A stretch of 64,000 bases of DNA, taken from assembly GCA_037893225.1 (NCBI GenBank), contig JAZGUH010000056.1:620001-684000 (forward strand). The letters are read 5' to 3'. Below the pieces are notes generated by a model. It was not told the DNA's origin and did no database searches. It worked only from the letters and a program-made list of their open reading frames with translations. Below, piece by piece: positions 31,699 to 40,926 of the stretch (its first letter is position 1; every line of letters begins with the position of its first letter). The DNA comes from Hippasteria phrygiana (taxonomy: Eukaryota > Echinodermata > Asteroidea > Valvatida > Goniasteridae). The position numbers and the translations under genes are program-made.

Positions 31699-31984
31699 CA
31701 TATATACAACAGTTAAACCTAGTACTGGTTGTCCCGTCACCATGCACTGTACACATTGTATGAAGCACCACCAGTGTGCAGGGTACCAGGAGGAAATTGG
31801 ACACGCCAAAGTCTATGTGTACGAGCGAGCAGGTGCATGTAGGGCGCGCGGGACTTTAATGGTGCGGCCGCGGCGCTGTCGCTGCTGCTGGCCGCGGCAT
31901 CGGGACGGCGCTCGCTGGCAAGTTCGTTTTCGGCTTGGTTATGCTCATCAAACTGCGCGTAATAATTTTGCGTAGCAGAAAATA

Positions 31985-32290
31985 AAAACGGTGCAGTGAA
32001 AACATAGGATTTGCCACCAAATTTGCTGTACTACATAACCTAGAACCAAAGTTATGGTGATTTTTTTACTTTTACCTGGCGGCCATCTTGGAATCCAATT
32101 TGGCCGCCATCCCAGCTTTACAGAAGTTGTACCATTGGACTCGTAGGTACTGAGAATATAGGATTTGCTACCAATTTTGCTTTCATACATGCCCCAGAAC
32201 CAAAGTTATGGTGATTTTCCGTTCCAAAATGGCGGCCATTTTGAAAATCCAATATGGCGGCCACAGAGGGGCCGGAAAATTTGGCACGAC
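31985..32290. repeat. ~155-bp tandem units, right arm of F (inverted)
   Basis: Two units that are reverse complements of 27412-27700: CCAAAGTTATGGTGATTTT, CTGGCGGCCATCTTGG, ATGGCGGCCATTTTGAAAAT and GAGGGGCCGGAAAATTTGGC. Confidence 0.75.
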
Positions 32291-32934
32291 TGATTTTTGT
32301 GTTCCTTATGGGCTCCGTGCGCCGTCGAATGAGGGCGCTGTCCACATAGCAACCGCACTTCCGTGGGCAGTACGTCGCTGGTATCCGCACCGCGCTCCTC
32401 GTTCATTTGATACTCGTATACCAGTGGGATTGCTTTGTCTGTTTGCCGACTCTCGATAATTGAGATTTCAATAAGAATATCACAGCGGGAACCAGACACT
32501 TAAATTGAAGACAGGTATGAGCAAGTTCGGTTGGGCGACTAGAGTGACTAGACTTAACCATAGTCGATCTAGATGTCACCCGAACGCTGCGCGGTTTGAC
32601 TAGCTAGTGCAACTGGATTAACCTAGCTCCGGACCATGGTTTCTCTAGTCACTCGCGAGTTTACGTCACGGTTTCAAGATGGAGGATCGGTAAACTGGGC
32701 AAGTTTTGCAAACGTTTACGATAATTTGTTGGTTTTGTCCAATGATAATAACTCTTTGCAATAAGATAATGAATTATTGATTGCACCAAAGTTAAGTACA
32801 GAAAATAATAGAAATATATAATAGAAAATAAAAATGACGTACCAACATTTGCTTCGTTAACAATTAACAGACAACATTCTTTACAGTTTGTTGTTGCTAC
32901 ACAAACTAGATTTGACGTAGTTGATCGACTAGAT

Positions 32935-35889
32935 GCGTTATTATTATTATTATTATCACTTTTTTAGACACGGTAGCCCATTCAACATAGTGCTGCTTTT
33001 CAAGGGGCCGTGTAGAAAAAGAACTTAAGCTTACAAACAAATGACCTTGGTAGAAAAAAAACTAAAATGATGCAAAACTAAAATTATGTAAAACAGTAAG
33101 ACGCCTTAGTGACGAGTTATTATAATACAAAGCTAAAATAATGCAAAACTAAAGTTATATAAAACTAAATCTAAAATTAAAATTAAAATGAACTGAGAAA
33201 ATACAACATGAAACTTTGGTGATGGAAGTCAGACATTTCATGTAAATATATAAACAGACAGGAATTAATAAAGGTCAGAAGTCAAAGTTATTATGTGGGA
33301 ACACAAAATAAGATAAGATAAAAACTAGTATAAAATGAACTTAAAGGTGCGAATTAACAAGTAAATAAAAAGGTATAACATTTTTAAAAGAAATATTGCT
33401 AAGATCGGTACAAAACAATGGAATAAAATAAAATAATTAAATTAAATTAAATTAAATAGATGAATCATAAACAAACTTAGTTTAAAATATAGTATCAGTT
33501 GCATCACTGTGCTGTGGAGGCGTCATCATCGCGGATTTACGCAGCAAAGGAGTTATTAAGTTGCCTTTTAAAGGTTGGCAGATTTGGTAAATTTTGAATA
33601 TTTGCATTAATGTCATTCCAAGTAATAGCTCCTCTGTATTCAAAACTTCTTTTTAATGATTCTGTTTTAGGTTTTGGAAGAGACAATTGAAGGTTACTTC
33701 TCCTTAGATTATAGTTATGGTCTGCTACTTTAAATTTATCCAGTAGATACGCAGGGGAAATACCGTGGATGGTCTTGTACATGAGAATGGCCTCATGGAG
33801 GTATCTGGTGGCATTTAAATGATTCCAATTTAGTTTCTTTAACACTTGTTCACTCGGGGTACTCCAGCTTGCGTTATTGATAATGAAGGCACTTCTGTTT
33901 TGGAGTTTCTGTAGTTTAGTTTTCATAGTGGCACCACAGTTCCCCCAAACCACGTCGCAATAATTGAAGTGTGACGCAATAAATGTATTATAAAGCATTT
34001 TACACGTGGCTATGGGAAAACATTTCTTTGCTTTTTTGATGATATGTATTCCGGACACCACTTTTTTCTTGACATGATCGATGTGCTCATTCCATGTCAG
34101 ATTCTCATCTACATGCACGCCTAGGTGCTTACACTTGTGAACTCGTTTTAAGGGCTTTCCATTGATACCGATATTAATTACGTCTCCTTGAACTTTACGT
34201 ATACTGGGCTTTGTGCCAATGAGTATATATTCCGTTTTTTTTATATTCAGACTTAACCTGTTTTTATCCAACCAGAATTTAACATTCAGAATATCACTAT
34301 TAATTTTGTTTTCTAAGTCGTGAGGATTTTTACTGCCATAGTACAATACAGTATCATCGGCATACATGCTTATTTTACACTCCTTAATTACATCAGGTAA
34401 GTCATTAATATATATAATAAACATCAATGGTCCCAAGATTGACCCCTGTGGAACACCGCACATAATAGGAGAAAAGTTTGAATTGACACCGTCGATTGAG
34501 GTACATTGAGTTCGATCTTGTAAGTAACTTTTGAACCACTTGAGAGCTGTTTCCTCAATACCATATTGTTTAAGTTTACTGATCAAAATATTATGGTCCA
34601 CAGTATCAAATGCCTTCTTTAAATCAAGCATTACTACCCCGGTTAATTTTCCATTATCCATATTTCTTAGCCATTCATCCGTCACATTTACTAAGGCTGT
34701 GCATGTTGAGTGTAGCGGTCTAAATCCAGATTGAGACTTACTTAAAAGATTATTAGAATTCATATAGGCATACAATTGGTTAAAGACTGCGCGTTCAATT
34801 ATTTTTGATAGAACTGGAAGTACTGAGATTGGTCTGTAGTTGCCAAGTTCTTTTTTATCTCCTCCTTTATGTATGGGAGTAACTTTTGCCTTTTTCCAGT
34901 TATTAGGAAACGTACCCAGCGCAATAGATACATTTATAATATGGGTCAAGTGACCAGCTATGACAGGGGCAGCTATTTTAACGAGCCTTGATGGACAGTT
35001 GTCACATCCGGTGGCTTTATTAGTTGAAATACCTTGAAGTTCTTTCAACACAAAGGTTTCACATACTGGTTCTATGCTGAAATTATCATTAGAATATTTG
35101 TTGCCATATCCGCCTTCTTGGTTTGGTGGTAAATGTGTGGCAAGATCAGGTCCAATACTAATGAAGAAGTTATTAAATGCATTAGCAATTTCGTCTGGTT
35201 CTGTTACATCATTTTCTCCGTTGCAGACAACCATCGGTTTAGAAGCCTTACTTTTAGAGGGGATAACCTGTTTTATATGTTTCCATACTCTAGCAGAGTC
35301 ATTCTTGCTAGTTTTAATCACATTATGAAAGTATTCTTTTTTAGATTGTTTTATTATTATGTTGACTTTATTACGCGTCTCTTTATAATCTTTCCAGATG
35401 GAATCTTGCTTTGTCCTAATTGCCAGTTTTTTCAGCTGGTCTCTATTGTGGATAAGAGACATTACTTCTTTAGTCATCCAAGGCGCTCTAGATTGTCGAA
35501 TTCGTCTGGATTTATGAGGAGCGTGCCTGTCACAAGTCTCTAAGAAAAGGCTTTCAAATATTTCAAGAGCAGTATCAACATCATTTGTGTTATAGATATC
35601 ACTCCAATTTTGAGATATTAAGTCTATTAGAAAGGCATTTTCATCCAGCTTAACGTATGATCGTGATGTTTTAGTGCGATGTTTAGAAGATTTAGTTTTA
35701 TCTGTACCTAGGATTGCGTATATCAGTGAATGATCACTAAGTCCAATATGTATGACGCCACTGGCGAGAACGTTATCGCAGTCACTTACGTAAAGATGGT
35801 CAATTAGGGTCGCCGAATTATTGGTTATTCTTGTCGGTTCAGTAAACAGACCACGCATGCGTGATTTGAATCGCAAAATTGACAAAAGG
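32935..35889 (-). mobile_element. Non-LTR retrotransposon 2 (5'-truncated, (TAA)n tail)
   Basis: Target duplication GACTAGAT (32927-32934 and 35890-35897). Minus strand, 3' tail of AAT/TAA repeats at 32938-32957. The stretch 32958-33536 is its long AT-rich 3' UTR with no gene. Youngest layer of the nest, as its ORF is intact. Confidence 0.85.
33537..35885 (-). CDS. LINE endonuclease-reverse transcriptase, 782 codons
   Basis: An intact frame, 5'-truncated within the apurinic-type endonuclease. Visible: endonuclease end LSDHSLIYAI (SDH at 50-52), then RT motifs YRPIS (350-354), LDLKKAFD (420-427), GVPQGSILGP (477-486), catalytic YADD (508-511) and LGVHVDENLTW in the thumb. The last 150 residues carry the family C-terminal WN.L...R...........YK...G..P pattern. 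It is a CR1/Rex/Jockey-group protein, distinct from LINE 1 (YADD rather than FADD). Too short for a complete nuclease, so the copy is not autonomous. The N-terminal ~10 residues before RGLFTEPTRI may be non-native. Confidence 0.9.
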   Translation of the reverse strand: MSILRFKSRMRGLFTEPTRITNNSATLIDHLYVSDCDNVLASGVIHIGLSDHSLIYAILGTDKTKSSKHRTKTSRSYVKLDENAFLIDLISQNWSDIYNTNDVDTALEIFESLFLETCDRHAPHKSRRIRQSRAPWMTKEVMSLIHNRDQLKKLAIRTKQDSIWKDYKETRNKVNIIIKQSKKEYFHNVIKTSKNDSARVWKHIKQVIPSKSKASKPMVVCNGENDVTEPDEIANAFNNFFISIGPDLATHLPPNQEGGYGNKYSNDNFSIEPVCETFVLKELQGISTNKATGCDNCPSRLVKIAAPVIAGHLTHIINVSIALGTFPNNWKKAKVTPIHKGGDKKELGNYRPISVLPVLSKIIERAVFNQLYAYMNSNNLLSKSQSGFRPLHSTCTALVNVTDEWLRNMDNGKLTGVVMLDLKKAFDTVDHNILISKLKQYGIEETALKWFKSYLQDRTQCTSIDGVNSNFSPIMCGVPQGSILGPLMFIIYINDLPDVIKECKISMYADDTVLYYGSKNPHDLENKINSDILNVKFWLDKNRLSLNIKKTEYILIGTKPSIRKVQGDVINIGINGKPLKRVHKCKHLGVHVDENLTWNEHIDHVKKKVVSGIHIIKKAKKCFPIATCKMLYNTFIASHFNYCDVVWGNCGATMKTKLQKLQNRSAFIINNASWSTPSEQVLKKLNWNHLNATRYLHEAILMYKTIHGISPAYLLDKFKVADHNYNLRRSNLQLSLPKPKTESLKRSFEYRGAITWNDINANIQNLPNLPTFKRQLNNSFAA

Positions 35890-36129
35890 GACTAGATCAG
35901 CAGCACCCGAACTTACTCTAAGATGGCGTCGATATTGACCCCCCAACTCGCCTTTTCGTTCCGCTGAGGGGGTAGTTGTGCACGGAGCCCATACCCTAAA
36001 TAAAAGATGTAATCAATAAAATTGCTTTAGGCAAGCAAATCTCACGGATGATGTTTCTTTGACATAACATATCTCACTATAGGCCTAAGGCCTAAAAATG
36101 TAAGATAAGAATAACACAGAACTGGCATT

Positions 36130-36300
36130 AAACAAAATGAGAAGCAAACAGAATGGAAATATTATAATTATTGCTTTCATAATCAACCGAATGAATGTTC
36201 CTGCAGCAGAACATACACCAAAATGTAGAGTTCCAGCTGAAGTTGGGGTCTTATTGTAAGACGAAGCCGAAGACGAGCAAAGGTTTCAAAACCCCTTAGT
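36130..36300. repeat. Diverged relative of MITE M
   Basis: Shares GAGAAGCAAAC, ATAATCAACCGAATGAATGT, AAATGTAGA, GACGAAGCCGAAG and the CAAAACCCC|TTA end with 17336-17574. Confidence 0.5.
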
Positions 36301-36328
36301 ACAGTTACAGCCGCACCCAAGGCTAAAT

Positions 36329-36496
36329 GGCCGGTCACACTGACCACGATAACGACGACGATAAACGAAAACGATGAGAATGAACGCCATTGATTGGTGG
36401 AATTGTCGCGCGTGCAATACGCGCGCGTTCCACCCACCAATAAAGAGCGTAATATTTGCATTGTTTTCGTCATCGTTAGTGGCCAGTATGACCGGC
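36329..36496. mobile_element. MITE O with CCGGTCA ends
   Basis: GGCCGGTCACACTGACCACG and the complement of GGCCAGTATGACCGG face each other, followed inward by ACGACGA/TCGT-rich arms. About 168 bp. Centre contains CGCGCG. Confidence 0.6.
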
Positions 36497-36511
36497 GGTG
36501 TCATATGATCA

Positions 36512-36606
36512 TCCGACTTTCATGAATATCCGACTCCTTTTCCCTATTATTGGTTAATTAAAACCTCTCACGTGACTGGCCACTCTCCTAATTATCTTCA
36601 CTTGGG
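36512..36606. repeat. Dispersed repeat L, copy 2 (reverse of 10144-10240)
   Basis: CTCCTTTTCCCTATTATTGG, CACGTGACTGGCCACTCTCC and TAATTATCTTCACTTGGGC are reverse complements of the copy at 10.1 kb. Confidence 0.65.
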
Positions 36607-37562
36607 CATGTGCAGTACTGCTACCGATGAGCCCGTATTCCATGGTGACAGAAATTCACGCTGCATCTGCCCTTTTAGATTCAACCGTTTATTCGGTATA
36701 GCGCCCTCAACTCCACAGTAATTACTCATTCTATGCAAGGGAAAAGTGACATATGAAATGGCTTTACTTCTCTTTGGCAAATTTAAAAACTTCGTAAAAA
36801 AGATATGTTTTGAGGTACAAAGTTGCTATGGACCATATGGATGTAGGGAGATCATTTGAATATTTCGACCCATACAAAGCAAGTCTTAAAAAAATATTAT
36901 GCTGGAAAAGTCCCGAATTTCAACCACTTCATTTTGCATTATTACCAAAAATTGAGCCTTTATGTAGAATCAAACCAACTGGAATTGTGTTTTAATTAGT
37001 TTGTCAATTCCTCCCATTGTACAAACCCTTTTTAATTTGTGTATTTTGTAGCCTCCGTATCTCATTATTTTCAAGTTAATTAAACAAAGTCTCTAAACTA
37101 CAATGAGACAAAAAAAAATCAAAATGCGTGTCCGGACTACTCGCCCAAGTTGTGCAGCTGTAATTCTGACAACATGGGTCGTTTATCGTGTTCGTGATAA
37201 GATATTGAAAAAACGAGCAACAGTAAACAAATTCTTCCCAAATTATTATTCACTATGGAAATAGAAAGCAGAAACGATTTTGATTTCCTGGTAAGAACTA
37301 CATGTACAGAGTACCGAAGTCTGAAGTCAGTCGGCACGACAACTGGCTCCAAACAAATGGAGATTTCGACTGTACTTTGTTAAAGGAAACATGATATAGG
37401 ATTTATATTGCATTATTCCTGCTTAAAACAATAAAGTATTATCTTGACAATGATATTTTGTGTCCAGAGACAATTATTTCCCAGATTAAATATGAGAAAA
37501 CAATTTTTGAAAATGTTTGTCCAAGCTACTCCGCCCCCTGAGTGGGACCCTCATTAACATAA
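36607..37562. other. No gene seen
   Basis: AT-rich non-coding sequence. Short frames only. Confidence 0.45.
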
Positions 37563-38147
37563 GTGTGTGACGTAGATCGAGGCACATTACCCATTCATCA
37601 CGGGTATGCATTGTGTGTACATTGTACGGCGAAAATTCTTCGTCCAAAATCTAAGCAAAATATAGTGGTTTTTCGGCCATGCCGACAAGGTGTGTGGCTG
37701 CTGGGTGCAGCAAAACAACGACGGGTGGAGTAAGCCTTCATTTATTTCCAACTGAAGCGAAATATCGGAGAATTCGGACGGCGAAAGTGAAGGTGACAAG
37801 AGCAAAGAGGTCCGGCCCAGCAGCTTTTCAGCGTTATGTAGCGACCACTTTGAGCCGTCGTGTTTCGATACTGGTATTTTCAAATCCTTTGGGATGACCA
37901 TTAAAAATATGCTCAAGTCCACTGCCATCCCAACAAAGTTCCCAGATGTGAGTAAGATAAAGGCGAAAGCAGTTATACGGCCCATTCCCCGAGGAGCCTT
38001 CGCTAAAAGGGAGAAAATCGGGGTAATTTCGATGTTAGTTGTTGTTGCAACTTACGAAATTGCACGTGTAGACCTAGTGTGTGTATACGGGCCGGGTCCA
38101 GACTATCGAGTCGATCCATGAATTTCGGTGCCTCGGTCTACGTCACG
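37563..38147. mobile_element. Inverted-repeat element carrying a THAP relic
   Basis: GTGTGTGACGTAGATCGAGG at left and GGTGCCTCGGTCTACGTCAC at right are inverted repeats (GTGACGTAGAxCGAGGCAC). Between them lies a broken THAP domain. THAP domains are the DNA-binding part of P-element and Kolobok-type transposases, so a relic of such a transposon is likely. Confidence 0.5.
37679..38121 (+). pseudogene. THAP zinc-finger domain relic
   Basis: From ATG 37679 the frame reads MPTRCVAAGCSKT, then GVSLHLFPTEAKYRRIR: the C2 half of the C2CH THAP finger with SLHLFP. After a frameshift near 37825 another frame gives CSDHFEPSCFDTGIFK, then GMTIKNMLKSTAIPTKFPD: the C-H half and the terminal A-V-P-T-like box. 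All four metal ligands exist but in two frames. The conserved Trp after FP is replaced (RRIRTAK). No stop-free protein is possible. THAP domains bind DNA in transposases and in host THAP proteins. The flanking inverted repeats favour a transposon source. Confidence 0.75.
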
Positions 38148-38163
38148 AACAGCGCCCTCAATT

Positions 38164-38256
38164 TGAGTCTCAACAAATTTCAAAAAGGGGGGGTCAATTT
38201 TTGAGCGGCAAATAATCACACTAAAACTTCGCTTAAACCAGTTTGGCTTTTAATTC
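38164..38256. repeat. Dispersed repeat P, copy 1
   Basis: CAACAAATTTCAAAAAGGGG, AATAATCACACTAAAACTTC and GCTTAAACCAGTTTGGCTTT recur as reverse complement at 53693-53790. Possibly one end of the THAP element family. Confidence 0.65.
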
Positions 38257-38264
38257 ACATTTAA

Positions 38265-38710
38265 TACATATAAATGAATTTATTTATGAAATAGAATGTG
38301 ATCCGGTAAATTTGAGAAGCATGGTTCCTTTAACAGCCAGTCATGCAAACACATTGACACAAAATTAAAAAGTTATTCTGGTTCCAAGCATTGCATTGAC
38401 GTCATCACTTCGGTGCTCTATAGCGTACATAAGCCAGGCCTAGGCTATGTCCTTAAAGTAGGGCTAAGGTTGGCCAGTGGGCCTATACATTGAGAGCACC
38501 ACGAACGTCACAATGAAAAATAGTAATAAGGTAAAGGTTTGTGGTAGCATAATGTAAAATTGTTTCTCTTTTGGGAGTATACTCTGCCCATCGTCAGGAG
38601 ACTAAAGGGATTCCAACAGTCATGGAACTGGAAGCTGTGAGGCGTGAAGGGGATGCCGCTGAGGATGCAACTGGGATGCTTGAAGATCAGTGAACCTTGC
38701 TCGGGGAATA
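38265..38710. other. No gene seen
   Basis: A short stretch at 38616-38690 reads MELEAVRREGDAAEDATGML before a stop. It is adjacent to the MITE at 38711 and has no recognisable family. Confidence 0.3.
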
Positions 38711-38908
38711 TACCCAGCACGATATGGGGCATATGGGTTACCCCCCCCCCCCTTTTTTTGTTATCCCTATACCCTATACACACTTCAGACTATTGTTACC
38801 TAACACATCCCGTTAGATTTCAGAAAATATTTCCTGAGATTCCGGGAACACAATGACCAACACAAGGGGGGGGGGGGGGTCCCTTTGCCCTATATCGTGC
38901 TTCATATG
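38711..38908. mobile_element. hAT-type MITE, family GCACGATATGGGG, copy 5
   Basis: ACCCAGCACGATATGGGG to ATATCGTGCTTCATATG with a poly-C tract inside. The flanks GCTCGGGG and CCTCAGGG agree at 6 of 8 positions, an eroded target duplication. Confidence 0.75.
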
Positions 38909-39336
38909 CCTCAGGGTATAGGAGATCCATCGGATTGGGCGCCAGATGTCACTGATGGAAAAGCCAGTGTCTTGAGGTACGCGTGTTGTGTTTGTAGATT
39001 TCAATGGTCTCTCTGTGTATGCAGCGAGGGTAAAGTCCAGTGTCCGATGCTAGCAGTACATTTATTTTAACGTTCATTATTTTATTTTGTTGTGTTTTTA
39101 TATCCCAGTAAACACTTCAGCAGTCGTTTTTCATTTTCCGTCCGTCCGTCCGTCCGTCGGGCCTTCCGGCCGTCCGCATTAAAATGTTACAAATTTTGCT
39201 TTTAGCTTGTTTAGTCCAAACATGCAGTTTATCAGGTCTACAGCAATTACTCATTGCATTGTAGTAAATGTTATAATTTTAATTAAGGAATTTTTCATTA
39301 CAAAAAAATGTTAAAGTTTATAATTGTTACATCCCT
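38909..39336. other. No gene seen; (CCGT)n at about 39138-39158
   Basis: Non-coding apart from a short CCGT tetramer run. Confidence 0.45.
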
Positions 39337-40143
39337 ATGGTGTTCTATATGTGCCATAGCTTTTGCAATATATTTTTGGGGGCATATTTTTTTTCGGCGT
39401 CGCATTTTTTGTTTTTGGCGTCGCATTTTTGTTTTTGGCGTCCATACTATTTTTTTTTCTTATTTATTTTTCTTTTTTTGGGCGTCGTAATTTTTGTTTG
39501 GTTAAATTTTTTTTCATTATGCCGATGGCTGCTATAATACTGTACAGATGGTAACGCAACATTCCGGTTAAAATGTATACGTTGCTTCATCAAGTTCATC
39601 CACAGTGCATGCTAGATGATTACGACAATATCCTTTTTTCATTTGCAACCGAGAGGCCTTGTACAAAATCTGATTCTAAACATTCTCATCAACATCAAGT
39701 GATGTGACAGTCACGTGACAGACACGTGAACGAGAAAAAATACGACACAGAGAAAAAATGCGACACATAGAAAAAAATGAGACGCCAAAACAAAATGAGA
39801 CGCCAAAAAAAGAATGCAACGCCAAAAAAAAATGCGACGCCAAAAAAAAAAAAAAAAATGGGGCCCAAAAAAATACGACCCCCCCAAAAAAGGCGACGCC
39901 CCCCCCAAAAAAAACAATAAACAAAAAAAAAATAGGACAGCGCAAAAAAAAAAAACGACACAAAACAAAATAATTAAACCAACAAAAAATTACGACGCCC
40001 AAAAAAATATTTAAAAAGCCAAACAAAAAAAATATGCGACACCAAAAACAAAAATGCGACGCCAAAAACAAAAAATGCGACGCCGAAAAAAAATACGCCC
40101 CCAAAAATATATTGCAAAAGCTATGGCACATATGAAACGCCAT
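39337..40143. mobile_element. A/T-rich inverted-repeat element with GACGCC satellite
   Basis: Flanked by ACATCCCT (39329-39336) and ACATCCCA (40144-40151), 7 of 8. The arms match over more than 50 bp (CATATGTGCCATAGCTTTTG, then CAATATATTTTTGGGGGC). Inside, units of TGCGACGCCAAAAACAAAAA or their complement repeat with variable A runs. Begins ATGG like element G. Poly-Lys or poly-Phe frames here are artefacts of A/T runs. Confidence 0.75.
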
Positions 40144-40251
40144 ACATCCCACTATGTAATATACATGTTGTATATGTAAATTTCCATATAATATACACTG
40201 TACTTGCAAATGTAATTTTCGGAGAGCCCACAATTATGCATTTGGTTTGTG

Positions 40252-40557
40252 GGGCAGGGGATGTGGAACGAGGGTGTAGGGTGGGGTGGTGTGATGTTGG
40301 GTGGGGTGGGGTGATGTGGGGTAGGGTAGGGTGGGGTGGGGTGGGTGGGGTGATGTGGGGTGGGGTGGGGTGGGGTGGGGTGGTGTGGTGTGCCGGGTAG
40401 GGTGGGGTGGTGTGCCGGGTAGGGTGGGGTGGGGTAGGGTGGGGTGATTTGGGGTGGGGTAGGGTGGGATGGGGTAGGGTGTGGTGATTTGGTGTATGGT
40501 GGGATGGGGTGATGTGGGAGATATGGGGTGGGGGATATGGGGTGGGATGAGGTGTAG
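40252..40557. repeat. G-rich GGGGT/GGGAT-type tract
   Basis: About 300 bases of GGGGTGGGGT, GGGTAGGGT, GGTGTGGT and GGGATGGGGT variants, all G on the plus strand. Strong potential for G-quadruplex formation. The Pro/His-rich minus-strand frame (40152-40895) is an artefact of it. Confidence 0.9.
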
Positions 40558-40926
40558 TGATGGTACAAGGTAATTGGGTGACCTATTAGTACCGGCATAT
40601 AAAAAGCTGACACACTCCACCATGATGCCCTTTTACCTTTACCCAATCTCACGCCAAATATTTCAATTATTTTGTTATAATTTATTAAAATGGATAGAAT
40701 GAGATTCGGGTAGAGACAAGATTGGATTATTATTGGTTGTAGTGAGGGTGGAGCCTCGGGTGGTGGGGGACCTCCACTTCTGCCTTTAGCAGCGAGCCAT
40801 GGCGGCTTTGCCGTTCTAGTTGTTTTGGTGAATGTAGGTAGAGTTAGTGAAATAATTAGGGTGTTACCGCGTTGAACAAGGCCATTTTGTAACAATTACT
40901 TCTGTATGAACATTCGGCAAAAGAGT
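40558..40926. other. No gene seen
   Basis: Non-coding sequence between the G-rich tract and the next element. Confidence 0.4.

Larger units (their letters stand above)
27960..31700 (-). mobile_element. RLE-type non-LTR retrotransposon (R2/NeSL/Utopia-like), broken, with U2-like 5' end
   Basis: Minus strand, 5' end at right. In order: U2 snRNA-like sequence (31642-31698), three C2H2 zinc fingers, reverse transcriptase with YADD, linker, Cys/His motif and restriction-like endonuclease (RPD). This layout defines the site-specific RLE LINEs (R2, R4, NeSL, Keno, Utopia). Keno and Utopia families are known to insert in U2 snRNA genes. The single ORF is interrupted by several frameshifts and stops, so it is dead. 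No U2 3' half is visible after its 3' end. Confidence 0.75.
32519..35918. mobile_element. Harbinger-like element B, copy 2, nested in MITE A
   Basis: Ends GAGCAAGTTCGG and CCGAACTTACTC, flanked by TAT (32516-32518) and TAA (35919-35921). It is inserted at the same TAA where MITE M sits in copy 1 of MITE A. Its own body (about 445 bp) is interrupted by LINE 2. Confidence 0.7.
32310..35990. mobile_element. MITE A, copy 3 (inflated by nested insertions)
   Basis: Left end GGGCTCCGTGC at 32310, right end GCACGGAGCCC to 35990. Its own sequence is the first 209 bases and the last ~70. The rest is element B copy 2. It splits the right arm of F at CCTTAT|ATACCC (2-bp AT overlap relative to the intact left arm). 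Confidence 0.85.
27323..36082. mobile_element. Outer inverted-repeat element F (8.8 kb with nested insertions)
   Basis: Left arm about 27323-27880 and right arm about 31985-32309 plus 35991-36082 are inverted copies. CCGTGAGATTTGCTTGCC, TAAAGCAATTTTATTG and CATCTTTTATTTAGGGTAT at 27347-27405 answer their complements at 35991-36055. The ~155-bp tandem units with GGCGGCCATTTTGGA then appear on both sides. The right arm is split by MITE A copy 3 (32310-35990). Between the arms lies a U2-anchored LINE. Whether F is a transposon or an inverted segmental repeat is open. Confidence 0.6.

Noticed and set aside
39676..40233. Phe-rich 'membrane protein' frames on the minus strand
   Set aside because: Caused by poly-T/poly-A runs in the satellite arms of the 39337-40143 element.
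40152..40895. 247-codon Pro/His/Thr-rich protein on the minus strand
   Set aside because: It is the complement of the GGGGT repeat tract, with no domain and biased composition.
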